This document shows positions 11,164 to 21,600 of a DNA stretch of 64,000 bases, piece by piece (the stretch's first letter is position 1; each line of letters begins with the position of its first letter). The notes under the pieces were generated by a model. It was given only the letters and a program-made list of their open reading frames with translations, did not search any database and was not told where the DNA came from. The position numbers and the translations under genes are program-made. Location: the NCBI GenBank assembly GCA_949358305.1, contig OX442314.1, positions 47,810,581 to 47,874,580 of the forward strand. Direction: 5' to 3'. The stretch is from Strigamia acuminata (Eukaryota; Arthropoda; Chilopoda; Geophilomorpha; Linotaeniidae).

Positions 11164-11838
11164 TTAATCGCATACTAATACACACTGCTCACGGCGCTGT
11201 CGGGCCGCCTCGTCCTTCTTCTTGGCTTTAAAAGCCACGCGCTGCTCGCGGGAGCGAGTCGTCGAAGCTGGTATGCGAAAAGCTCCTGGCGGAGGTTCCG
11301 TCCATCCAGACAATGAGGCAGACGATTCTGCTCTGGCGGGAATCCATCCGGGATTCGCAGCTACCGTTGTAACTGGGGCACTGATGGCGGAAGTATTCGC
11401 GACGGTCGGCGGAACACTCGCTACGGGTGGCTGGAACACTGGCGTGTGAGGGGTCAGTGGGACACTGATGACGTTAGTCGGCGGGTGTACCAGTTGTGCG
11501 AGCGAAGCCAATTGGGCCACTGGAGCTGGCTCAGAAATAGTCAGCTGTGCACTTATCCCGGGAAGAACTTCCGTTGGTAGCGGCGCATTCGCTTGCATAT
11601 CGAGCGGAAGGCATTCCGGGTGCGAACCAATCCAGTTCAGAGCGGCTAATTGGAGTGGCGTCAAGTTGAACGTCGGCACGGGCGCAATTTGTTGCAACCT
11701 TATCAAATTTCGTTCGGCGGAACGACGCTGTTCTTCCTCCGCCGAGGTGGATGAGCTGGAGCTGGAGCTTCGTCGATGCCGACGGTGACTGCGTTTAGAG
11801 TGATGTTTATTTGAACCCATTCTAAACAAATAAATCAT
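11164..11838 (-). CDS. Basic/Ser-rich accessory ORF downstream of pol
   Basis: This frame has 224 codons starting with ATG at 11838 (a second Met follows at codon 7). I recognise no homolog. Residues 8-35 are strongly basic and then Ser-rich (HHSKRSHRRHRR followed by a run of Ser), resembling an arginine-rich nuclear-localisation or RNA-binding segment. The middle (about 50-180) is Pro/Ala/Val/Thr-rich and probably disordered. The C-terminal 30 residues are again Arg/Lys-rich (KAKKKDEAARQRREQC). It sits about 1.1 kb after pol and 300 bp before the Cys-rich ORF on the same strand. An element-encoded RNA-binding accessory protein is one possibility. A degenerated structural gene is another. Confidence 0.5.
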   Translation of the reverse strand: MIYLFRMGSNKHHSKRSHRRHRRSSSSSSSTSAEEEQRRSAERNLIRLQQIAPVPTFNLTPLQLAALNWIGSHPECLPLDMQANAPLPTEVLPGISAQLTISEPAPVAQLASLAQLVHPPTNVISVPLTPHTPVFQPPVASVPPTVANTSAISAPVTTVAANPGWIPARAESSASLSGWTEPPPGAFRIPASTTRSREQRVAFKAKKKDEAARQRREQCVLVCD

Positions 11839-12913
11839 TTATTAAAATAATTTTCCGTTCAAACTCCAAAATTCTTTGTATTCAAAAAAAAGAAATTGCA
11901 AACTACGTTCGTAACAACTTGTGTGAACCGAGTTATTTATAACTTGTATCACATGGCCTTTAATGACTCATGTCCCCTTGCGTTTATGGCAGGAGAATAG
12001 ACTCGCCCGAAGGATTTTTCAAAATCGCAACTTGTTGAGTTTTCTCTCGAAAATTCTCTTAACTAATTTTCCATAGAAACTCTAGTTCTGAATAATTAAT
12101 TATTCTATTCTACGTGTAGAAAATACAATTTTATCGAATAAAATTCCGGTCGGTAATTCATTTTAAATAATTTACCCAAGCCTCGACCGCGACTTATTTT
12201 TTAATTAGTGCTACTACGCTTAAATTAACAACTACTTGTCTAAATTCAAGCCATCTAATTCATTCGCTAGAATAATTAATTTCCCTGCTAAATTAGCTAA
12301 GTCACGTTTATAACTACACGTGAAGTTTCCCAGTTTTAATCAAAACTTTATCGGGACGCCGTATACAAGTGTTACGAACAATTTACAACTCTTTTTGGAA
12401 AAGAATTCAAGATTTACTTACGCAAAATAGTTTAGGAATTCCTAAATTTCCGCGAATTCTCACTTAATGGATAAGTCCGTTCGTTTTAATCTTTCTCGAC
12501 GAGCGAAGAAAAGTAGAGACGAGTAGACCGGTGTCCACGTGTTGAAGTGTGTGTGTGCAATGAACCTTGGGATTTTTATCCCCTTTTAATCGGGTTCGAG
12601 GTTTAATTGCACTTCGATAATCACGTGTCTTCGTGAGAAGACGAGATCACTTGTTTCAAGTAAATCTTCGTATTTTCTAATCGGAAAATACCTTCATATC
12701 TCGAATAAATCAAATTAATGAGATAATCTATCGAAACTAATTAAGTTCGATACCAATTTATATTTTAATATAAATCTGACGAGAGTGTGTATTTATTATG
12801 TCCCCCGGTGTTGAGATTATAAATCACTACACGAATTCAGACATGTAAATAAGTACACACCAAATTTTGAATAAAACTTTATTAAATCCTAGGTAAACTT
12901 TAAGATTTTTATC
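11839..12913 (-). other. Non-coding spacer between pol and accessory ORFs
   Basis: AT-rich, with no ORF of note on either strand. Its length (over 1 kb) inside a retrotransposon is unusual. It may hold splice signals or an internal promoter for the downstream ORFs, but none could be assigned with confidence. Confidence 0.4.
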
Positions 12914-15900
12914 TCATTGTTGATAAGGCTTTCTAAATACTGCCTTAATATTTCGCACGAAATTTTCATCTGAATATTTCGGATTTGGGACTCGCTCCCT
13001 TCGCGGACGCGTGCTAGTTCGTTCAACTAGTTTCTGTGGTTTGCGTGGTTTGCGAGGAGGTTTCTTTAGAGGTTCTCCTCGTTCCACCGCTGCTTTCTTC
13101 TCTACAGCAATTGCTCGCTGTCGATGTCTATGTTTAGACTTTTCTTGTACAGATCCTTTAGTCTGTACTTGAGGCGAGTCGGATAGTTCCATTGGAACTT
13201 CCGTAGGAGTTTCAGGAATTATTTCCTCTTGAACAGGTGGTGACGGAAGTTCATTACTTTCGTCCATCCATTTAGGATTTTCCTGATCTGTATTTGAAGC
13301 AGTTTTCTGTCCTATTTTCCAAGTTTCAATCGGATATAACGGCGTATAAGGATATAAAGCCTTAATATTCACTGATTTTTCTATTGAACCATCAGCAAGT
13401 TTGCGTAATTTATACGCACTGCCTGGAAGAATTTCGACAATCTCCCAAGGACCGTCCCGCTTCTCAGCAAGACCTGCGGAGATCTTTTTATCTGCGCACG
13501 AGAGAATGTGAGTTTGTTTCCAAACTAAATCTCCCATTTCGAATTCAACAATTGTGAACTTTTGTTCGTGAATCTTACGATGTCTCTCGTAATTCAATTG
13601 AATTCTTCTATGCATCTCTTGATGCGCTCTACGTAATATGTCAAGTAATTCTCGAACATATTTCTCAGGGTTATGCTTGTCAAATGGATTGGCACGCCTG
13701 AGAATTCTCGGATCGAAAGGTAAGGTAACAATTCTCCCCGTATTCAGCAACATTGGTGTCGAATTCGTTGCAGCCGATTTATTATTACGAATTACAAATG
13801 CAAATTCGTCTAAATATCGCGGCCATTGGGTGTGCACATCAGTGTAAATTGCCAATAAAATCTTAATGTCCCTGTTGGCTCGCTCTGTCGGGTTAGCCTG
13901 AGCATGATAAGTGCTCGTATGAGCCGGACGGATATGATAAGTTTCGCAATATTCATTATAAATATCTGAAACGAATTGTTTCCCATTATCACTAACAATC
14001 TTTTTTGGGTGACCCCAACGATTTGCAACAGATCTTAATTCTTGAACGCAATTAGCGCTCGTGGCTTTGGTTAAAGCTTTAATCTCTACAAATTTAGTAC
14101 GGTTGTCAATTATGACGAAGACGTACTGGTTTTGGGATCTCCCGGCTGGTTTCGGCCCCATTAAGTCCATATTAATATGTTCCCAAGGGTTGGTCATGTT
14201 ATGAGGTACGTAAGGACCTGCACGCTTTTTCTGCTGATCCGGTTTGTATTGACTACAATGTGGACAGCTTTTAACGTAATTTCTTACGCTTCGGCTCATT
14301 CCGGGCCAATAATATATCAATCGAGTTTTCTCGAGAGTTTTACTCATGCCTGCGTGGCCGCTCAAAGGGTGACCATGACAGGCGAAGAGTACTCGTTTTA
14401 TGAGTGAACTGGGAACAACAGCTTTGAAGCCGTTACCAGAGTCGTTGAGCTCTTCTTCAAACGAAGGATTAAAGAAAATGATCATTTGATCGCCGTCATC
14501 TTCCTTTTTGTCCAAACAATAGTTTCTAACTTTGTTTTTCCATTCTTTTATTTCCGATTTCGGAATTCCAACAATTCTGTCAAATAAAAGATACTCTCGA
14601 ATGCGTTTACATTCAGTGTCGACTAACTGCGCATCAATTATTTCCCTTCTTGTAGGTGGGACTTCTTTTATCACATCTGTGAGAGCACTATACAAAGTTT
14701 CTTGTATCTCCTCCCCCTCCCTTTCTTCAGAATATTCTTTAGAATTCTCTGAAAAATGGACACGAACATTTGCTAAATATTCTGACTTTCCTGGAGCACG
14801 ATTTAAAGAAATCGAAGGATTGCCGTCCCATTCTGGCCAATACTGATTTATTTCAATGGGTTCCACATGATCACGAAGAGGAATGTCTTCCTCTCCTAAT
14901 GGAGCTCTCGAGAGTGCGTCTGCAACTTGGTTACAAGCACCCTTTCGAAATACAATCTTAAAGGCACCACATTGGATTCTTAAGGCCCATCGGCCAAATT
15001 TTCTCGATGGTTCAGGCGTTCGCATAAGCCATTTTAATGCTTCAGCATCTGACTCGAGGGTAAAAGTACCATATTCTAAATACGGTTTAAAACGATCAAT
15101 AGCCCACACGACTGCGAGGCATTCGAGTTCGGGCGTTGTATAACGCTTCTCCGCTCCTCTCAATACTCTGCTTGCATAAGCTACAGGTCTGGCTGCCGTG
15201 CCAGTTTTCTTTTTGTCTTTATCCAAAAGATCAACATCTTGGCAGATGACAGCTCCTAAGCCTTCATGGGATGCATCAGTCATGACTACGAAAGGTCTGG
15301 ACATGTCCGGTTTATGCAGACAATTGTCATTACAGAGTAGTTCTTTAATTTTATTAAAAGCTTCAGTTTGAGCATCTCCCCATTCAAATGGAGTTTTCTC
15401 ATTCATCATACATGTGTATGGCGCAGCAATGGCTCCGTGATTAGGAACGAACTTCCTGAAGAAGTTTGTCATTCCATGAAACCGTTGAATGTCTTTAGCA
15501 CATGTTGGAATCGGAAATTTCATAATTGCAGAAATTTTATCGGGATTTCCATATAAACCGTCAGGTTTAATCCAATGTCCTAAGAACTTAAGTTCTGTTC
15601 TTCCAAAACGAGACTTTGCTTTGTTAATCGTCATATTAGCTTGGTTAAGCTTTTCCAACACGTCTCTGACATGAATGAGATGTTCATCCCAAGTATTCGA
15701 ATAGACAATTACGTCGTCTAAATAAACTAACGCGTAGTTTTGCAATGCCGAGCCTAAAACGCCTTCCATCAATCGTTGGAAAGTGCAAGGAGCATTACAA
15801 AGTCCAAATGGCATTCGCACAAATTGGTAAGGACCATTCGGTGTGTAAAATGCCGTCTTTGGACGATCTTCTTTACACATCTCGACTTGGTAATAACCTT

Positions 15901-17089
15901 TGACAAGGTCAATGGATGTGAAATACCTTCCTGGTCCAGTATTATGCAAAAGCAGATCTATACTGGGCATCTGTATCACATCTAACTCGGTGATTGCATT
16001 CAACCACCTGAAGTCGATACACATTCTGTACGTACCATCAGGTTTCGCAACGATTACAGGATGGCTAATGAATGGCCCGGTGGCCTTTTCAATTAATCCA
16101 TCTTGTTCTAGTTCAGCAACTAGTTTGGACATAATGGCTCTCTTGGCCGGATTGTACATACGGTACTGCATTCTGGGCAATGAATGTCCTTCTTTGAATT
16201 TAATACGATGTTGAGTAACATTCGTACATCCAACTTGGTCTCGAAATACATTAGATACTGCATTGACCACTTCTCGAAGCGCTAGGCGCTGTTCAGGAGT
16301 GCAATCACTACCTTCAACTAACTTCTCATCCCATTCTAAAACGGGTGCATCAGATAATTCAGTTGAATCAGCGACTGACGCAAGTTCTTCTAAATATTCG
16401 AAGGTAATTCGATTTAGAGGTGCCATTGCAAAGTTATCCTCTTCCGACACATAAGAGGCGGACCAAGTAGGTTTATCAGCACAAGAGAACTCTTGGAGAT
16501 GTGGATGTGTGCTAATCTTTTGTCGACGCATGAAATTGTGTCCAAGTATTAATCCACAGACTCGTTTTGCTAAAACTATGAAATTCATCGGCGTGAATTC
16601 ATCAGCCCACTGTACGCACAAAGTTATTTGTCCGACTGGTTTGTGTGCTACGCCTACAGCATTAACCAACATGTTTCTGGGTGCTTCTTGTAAAAATTCA
16701 GGCAGAGCTTGAGTTTCTGACAAAAGCTGTTCCCCAATATAACATTGAGAAGCTCCTGTGTCCATGAGCGCATTGTAGGTGAGCCCACCAATTGTGACTT
16801 TCATTCGAGGATCGTCTTTATTATTACCCAAAGTAATATTGTGCAAATTATTGCTTCCTAGGACTCTGTTGAGTCGTCGAGGTCTACAAAATTTCTTCGT
16901 GTAACTTTTATGTGGAAACAATGTCAAATTCTTGAATTGCTCCGTCATCTTTTGCAGATTTTCATCTACTCCACCGCTATGACTAGTGGCTTCCTCAAGA
17001 AACGTAGTTTCCATGTCCATAAACAATGAGTCCGACATAGCATCAGCTATTTCTGGGGGCTGAATGATTTCTTCATCCCCCAGATCTAG
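12914..17089 (-). CDS. pol: Ty3/gypsy pol polyprotein (intact)
   Basis: There are 1374 codons from the ATG at 17038, but the frame is open back to 17089 and is entered most naturally by a -1 frameshift at the gag stop. Domains in order are aspartic protease (LMDTGASQCYIG, near residue 92), reverse transcriptase (about 290-480, catalytic YLDDVIVY), RNase H (VMTDASHEGLGAV near 583), integrase zinc module (HPLSGHAGMSKT ... CPHCSQYK, about 886-930), and DDE core with DLMGPK near 958, VSDNGKQF near 1016 and Glu in NPTERANRD near 1051. An SH3-like region (GDLVWKQTH) and a basic Arg/Lys/Pro-rich tail follow. All catalytic residues are present and there is no stop, so this pol looks functional even though the gag in front of it is broken. 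Confidence 0.93.
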   Translation of the reverse strand, partial: LDLGDEEIIQPPEIADAMSDSLFMDMETTFLEEATSHSGGVDENLQKMTEQFKNLTLFPHKSYTKKFCRPRRLNRVLGSNNLHNITLGNNKDDPRMKVTIGGLTYNALMDTGASQCYIGEQLLSETQALPEFLQEAPRNMLVNAVGVAHKPVGQITLCVQWADEFTPMNFIVLAKRVCGLILGHNFMRRQKISTHPHLQEFSCADKPTWSASYVSEEDNFAMAPLNRITFEYLEELASVADSTELSDAPVLEWDEKLVEGSDCTPEQRLALREVVNAVSNVFRDQVGCTNVTQHRIKFKEGHSLPRMQYRMYNPAKRAIMSKLVAELEQDGLIEKATGPFISHPVIVAKPDGTYRMCIDFRWLNAITELDVIQMPSIDLLLHNTGPGRYFTSIDLVKGYYQVEMCKEDRPKTAFYTPNGPYQFVRMPFGLCNAPCTFQRLMEGVLGSALQNYALVYLDDVIVYSNTWDEHLIHVRDVLEKLNQANMTINKAKSRFGRTELKFLGHWIKPDGLYGNPDKISAIMKFPIPTCAKDIQRFHGMTNFFRKFVPNHGAIAAPYTCMMNEKTPFEWGDAQTEAFNKIKELLCNDNCLHKPDMSRPFVVMTDASHEGLGAVICQDVDLLDKDKKKTGTAARPVAYASRVLRGAEKRYTTPELECLAVVWAIDRFKPYLEYGTFTLESDAEALKWLMRTPEPSRKFGRWALRIQCGAFKIVFRKGACNQVADALSRAPLGEEDIPLRDHVEPIEINQYWPEWDGNPSISLNRAPGKSEYLANVRVHFSENSKEYSEEREGEEIQETLYSALTDVIKEVPPTRREIIDAQLVDTECKRIREYLLFDRIVGIPKSEIKEWKNKVRNYCLDKKEDDGDQMIIFFNPSFEEELNDSGNGFKAVVPSSLIKRVLFACHGHPLSGHAGMSKTLEKTRLIYYWPGMSRSVRNYVKSCPHCSQYKPDQQKKRAGPYVPHNMTNPWEHINMDLMGPKPAGRSQNQYVFVIIDNRTKFVEIKALTKATSANCVQELRSVANRWGHPKKIVSDNGKQFVSDIYNEYCETYHIRPAHTSTYHAQANPTERANRDIKILLAIYTDVHTQWPRYLDEFAFVIRNNKSAATNSTPMLLNTGRIVTLPFDPRILRRANPFDKHNPEKYVRELLDILRRAHQEMHRRIQLNYERHRKIHEQKFTIVEFEMGDLVWKQTHILSCADKKISAGLAEKRDGPWEIVEILPGSAYKLRKLADGSIEKSVNIKALYPYTPLYPIETWKIGQKTASNTDQENPKWMDESNELPSPPVQEEIIPETPTEVPMELSDSPQVQTKGSVQEKSKHRHRQRAIAVEKKAAVERGEPLKKPPRKPRKPQKLVERTSTRPRRERVPNPKYSDENFVRNIKAVFRKPYQQ

Positions 17090-17095
17090 TTTTTT
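17052..17095 (-). promoter_or_regulatory. -1 ribosomal frameshift signal at the gag-pol junction
   Basis: On the minus strand the last gag codons are GCA AAA AAC TAG, giving the canonical slippery heptamer A AAA AAC in the correct register (17095-17089) directly before the gag stop. After a 4-5 nt spacer comes a stem: CTGGGGG (17083-17077) pairs with CCCCCAG (17059-17053) across a 17-nt loop, and one more T-A pair can be added outside. In the -1 frame, reading passes through CTA GAT into pol without a stop. The -1 frame is closed by TAG at 17101-17099 just upstream, so the overlap is only a few codons, as expected for programmed frameshifting. Confidence 0.85.
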
Positions 17096-18157
17096 GCACT
17101 AGAATCGATTGAATCGTTAGATTCAGGTTTAGCCAATTGTTTGACTATCTCAGCTAATTGATTAGTGAGCGTTGATTGTAACTTATTTTCAAAATTGTTA
17201 AATTTGGAATCAAGTTTCGCATCAAGTGTTGCATCCAGTACTTCCTGTGTTACCCAATTAGGTTTACGCTTAGCAGAGGGATCCAAAGTTGGATTGTCTG
17301 GGGTATTTCGCTTCTGAATGTCCTCAGACTTAAAATTCGAACGAGGTTTTAAATCTGGACATTCTCGTCGGAAATGTCCGGGTTTCTTACAATTAAAGCA
17401 AACCATTTGTCCCCTCCTGTTGGGGTCTACTACACCATTTACTGCGTAAATTAGTTCACATTCTTCGGGTAACTCATCTGTACAGAAATTGATCTGTTCA
17501 CTCGAATCCATGGTCAGAGATTTGGCGTTATTTTTAGGTTGCGAACGAGTGTCCGGTTTCCTAGGTGGGAAAACGACTGGATCGATTACTCTCACCCCAT
17601 TGGCTGTACAGCCCTTTCTTCTTCGTAATGGCATTATAAATGTCCAAGAAAGGAAGCTCATCTAAACCTTGCGTGTGCAAGAGAAGATCGTTGGCGGGAG
17701 TAATGCTTCCCAAAAATATACTCGCAGCTCCCTGAGAGTTAAAGTTATCTTGTAATAACCAGAGTTGGTAAAACTTGTGTATAATCATACAAGTTTTCTG
17801 ATTCGAGCTGTCTTAACTTAGTTAATTGGGTTGTTCGTTCCAGACATGTGGCAACAAATCTTCCTCTAAACGCTTTTTCAAAAGAGTCCCAATTATTAAA
17901 GTCATCTCGTCTCTCTTGAAACCAACTATAGGCGATGTCGGTTAAGTAACCAGCCACGCCTTTTACTAACATTTCATCGAGTGATATGTTTCGTAGAAAC
18001 GCAACGTTTCGAATTATACTAAGAAAGCGCTCGCTTTCTTCAGTTTTACCCAAAAATACAGGTATGTCTGGGGGTTTCAAACTTATAGTTTGGGGTGTTG
18101 CAGATGTGGAATTGTTTCCTAATTGTGCTAATTTATGCATGTTCAATGCAATAGTAG
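17086..18157 (-). pseudogene. gag: C-terminal half of gag of the large gypsy element (frameshifted)
   Basis: Reading leftwards from the inner-gypsy insertion point (18157), gag continues with a retrotransposon capsid-like region (YSWFQERRDDFNNWDSFEKA, near 17900). It changes frame near 17765-17780 and again near 17640-17660, then runs on with a CCHC zinc knuckle (CFNCKKPGHFRREC, near 17390) to the TAG at 17086-17088. The two frame changes have no recoding signal and probably inactivate this copy. Together with 23652-24831 on the far side of the inner gypsy this is one gag gene split by insertion. Confidence 0.75.
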
Positions 18158-18421
18158 TGTGGAGTTTTGGGGTTTCGACAGGCGACAACGGTCGCCAGGG
18201 GGCGGGGCGGGCATACGCGAATATGTCCGATAGACGTTTTGGGGGTAGACAGCCAATTGGGGGCTGTTCCTTGTGGTCAGCCAATCAGGGCTGACCAGTC
18301 TCATATTTAAATGTAATAATTTGTAATAAAGATCACTTTGAATTTAACAAGCTAGTGTGTGCGTCGCGGACCAGCGGGTCCGCCATTTTGTTTATTTGGA
18401 GTCAGCTAGTAATAGTTTACA
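18158..18421 (+). repeat. 5' LTR of the young Ty3/gypsy element
   Basis: 264 bp beginning TGTGGAG and ending TTTACA. Promoter-like elements are visible: two CCAAT boxes in GCCAATTGGG and GCCAATCAGG (about 18251-18292), an ATATTTAAAT TATA-like stretch just after, and an AATAAA signal downstream. Near the 3' end a perfect 7-bp hairpin (GCGGACC, AGCG, GGTCCGC; 18366-18383) is shared by all four related LTRs in the window. The sequence right after the LTR, TCAGAAGTGGGATAGAAGG, is the likely primer-binding region. The tRNA was not assigned. Confidence 0.92.
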
Positions 18422-18621
18422 TCAGAAGTGGGATAGAAGGATTCGATGCGACGATAGATGATAAAGTAGACGAAAAAGTAGAGAAAGTGAGAGGCAACGA
18501 CTGTTTTTGGCGACGGGAACGAAATTCGGGGTAACAAATAACGCGTGGACGGTTCGGGAAACGAGAGACGATTCGCCGAATAAACACGTGCTACGAAGGT
18601 TAGCCGAACTTCGAACGAGAG

Positions 18622-21600
18622 ATGGCCGACGCGGAAGCAGTATTAGCAAAAATCCAACGTAAAGAGATTCCAACGTACGAAGAATTAAACGTGCTGAGGA
18701 CCCGGGAGATTAAACCACTGTTACGAGAGCGAAAAATCGTACCACAAAAGTTGAAAACAGACATGCTGGGACAGTTATGGCGCGCGATGCGTATGGAGGC
18801 GGGAATCATAGAAGAAGTAGGAAGCGACGATGAAGACGACGACGAGAAAGGCGAAGAGGAAGGCGAAGAGAAAGACGAAGAGAAAGTAGAAGACAACGAT
18901 CCGGAGATAGAAGAAAACCCACCGGTACAAGCAATGATGAACGGCGGATTTAGTGCGGATCAAGTACAAGAGATGATGAAGCAAATGATGGCGTCGATGC
19001 TAGCGATGCAGACGAAACCAGAGGCGCCGAAAGAGCCGAAAGAAGTGAAAAACGCGCCAAAACTGCCACGATTTTCGGGAGACCAGAACGAGTTGCGGAC
19101 AACGACGCAGTGGTTGGCGGACGTTCACGAATACGCGAAAGAATACAAATGGACGAACGCAACCAAAGTAACGACGGCGGCGGCGGCGTTGGATGGTCCG
19201 GCGAAGGTATGGCACGAAAATTCCGGAACGACGATACGGAAATTTGACGCGTGGGAGGCCGAGTTGAAGAAGAATTTTCCGGATCAACGACTAACATACG
19301 ACGAGAAAGAAAGGTTGATTCGGGCACCGCAGAAGAACGACGAGACGGCCGAAACCTATTTACGACGGAAATGGGCCACGTGCGAAAAGTTGGGAATGAC
19401 GATCGGGGACGCACAGGAATATTTGTTGGACGGGCTAAAACTCAAGACCGCCACGGCGCCAATGTATTTTCTCCAGTACCAACATATCACCGAAATCGTC
19501 CGAACGATGCGAAGCGTGGAAGCGCGGACCAAAGTCGCGATCGTCGAAACAAAAGTGAAGACGTCTACAGCGAAGCCAACCGGGAACGCGATGATCAAGT
19601 GTTACAAATGCGGCGAGAAGGGGCACCGAAAGGAGGACTGTCCAAACGAGTTGAAGTGTTTTAAATGTCACGAGTCGGGGCATTTATCGAACGCGTGTCC
19701 AAACGGGACAAAATGTTTTAATTGTAGCGGATTTGGGCACATGGCGAACACGTGCCCAGAGCCAAAGAAAGAGCGGAAGCAGCCATCGAAGGACAAGTTG
19801 GACGTTAAGACGAAGAAGATTTACAAGATCGAAGCCGAGGAGATGCAGCCAGAATTCGAGACCATGATGTGGGTCGATGGAAAGAAATGCAGCGCGGGAA
19901 TCGATACGCAAAGCGCCGTGTGTCTAATTAGTAAGACGTTTGCGAAACGTACGAAAATCGAGGAGCCGGACTACGAATTCGTGATCGAAGGATTTAATCA
20001 AGACGCAAGTCGCTATCGCGGGCGAACGAGATGTGATGTGGAAAGCGCAAACGTGAAATTGACGGATGTCGAGTTCTACGTGGTCGACGACGCCAGGATG
20101 CCGACGGAAGTCTGGATAGGGAAGCCATTCTTGAAACACCCAACGATCACGATGCAGTCCGATGGAGGATACGTAACGTTCAGACCGAGGGAAGGGATGC
20201 AAGACCAAGCAGGAATTACCAGAATCGAGCCGAAAATCACTGCAGCAAAGCCGCGAGCGCTCGTGATCGACGAGAACAAAGTGGTGCCAGCCCACTCGAT
20301 AAGTTTGGTGACGGTACGAGCAAAGAATCAATCAGACGGGTTGTTTTACGTAGAAAACGAACGCGCGGTGACGGATCGATTAGAAGTACCAGAAGGTTTG
20401 ATCGAAGTAAAGAACGAGCGGGCAATAATGCCAATAATCAACGATGGACCGGAAGAAGTACGAGTCACACGAGGTCGAAAGCTTGGACACGTTGAAATCA
20501 CCGAAGAAGAACCGTCGTTGCACCAAGTACAAGTCAAGAAAGTCGCGACGACCGAGGCGAGTCCGAGGATGCGAATAACGGCCGACGAAATTAATTTGGG
20601 CAAATCGGTGACGCCAGAAGAGACGGAGATTGTACTGACGATGATCAACGACGAATTTCGAGACTGCTTCGCTACGAGTTTGGAGGAGGTCGGATGTTTC
20701 CCAGATCTCAAGATGGAAATCGAAGTTACAACGACAAGACCAACGAATTTGCGGCGATACCAGTATTCGGCGGCGCAACAGAAAGAAATCGACAAAATGG
20801 TCGCCGAGTTGGAAGGAGCAGGATTCGTGACGCGATCAAAAAGTCCATTCAACAGTCCGATCGTGATGGTGCGCAAGAAAACTGGCGAATGGAGAATTTG
20901 TATTGATTTCAGGTCGCTCAACGAAATAACGGTGAAGGAACACTTTCCGTGCCCCAGGATGGATGAGTTACTCGACGGGACGCACGAATGGCGAGTCTTC
21001 CTAGTGTTCGATTTGGCGTCGGGTTACTACCAGATCGAATTGACGGCCGGAGCGCAAGAGAAAACAGCATTTTCGACAATGAACGGCAAATACCAGTTTG
21101 TACGGATGCCGTTTGGGTTGATAAACGCGCCGTTTGTTTTCAATCGAGTGATGGAGTTGGCGTTCGGACATTTGCCATACGAAGTACTGCGCAGATATAT
21201 GGACGATCTTCTATCGGGTGCGAAAACGAACGCGGAGTTAATCGAGAAGATGCGAAAGATCTTAATCGAGGTGAGAAGATCGAAGCTCACATTGAAGTTG
21301 AGCAAGTGCCACTTCCTCTGCGAAGAAGTACAGTTTCTCGGGCTACGACTGACGAAAGACGGCCTACGACCAGGATTCGAGAAAACAAGCGCGATCAAGA
21401 ATTTTGCGAGGCCAAAAGACATACGAGGCGTAAGGAGCTTTTTGGGATTATGTGGGTATTTCCGACGATTTATCGCAGGATACGCGACAAAAACGAGAGC
21501 GCTGACGAAATTAACTCGCAAGAACGAAACGTTTGTGTGGACGACTGAGTGTGAAGCGGCGTTTCAGGGGTTAATTGGAGAATTGATTGCGGAGCCCGTG

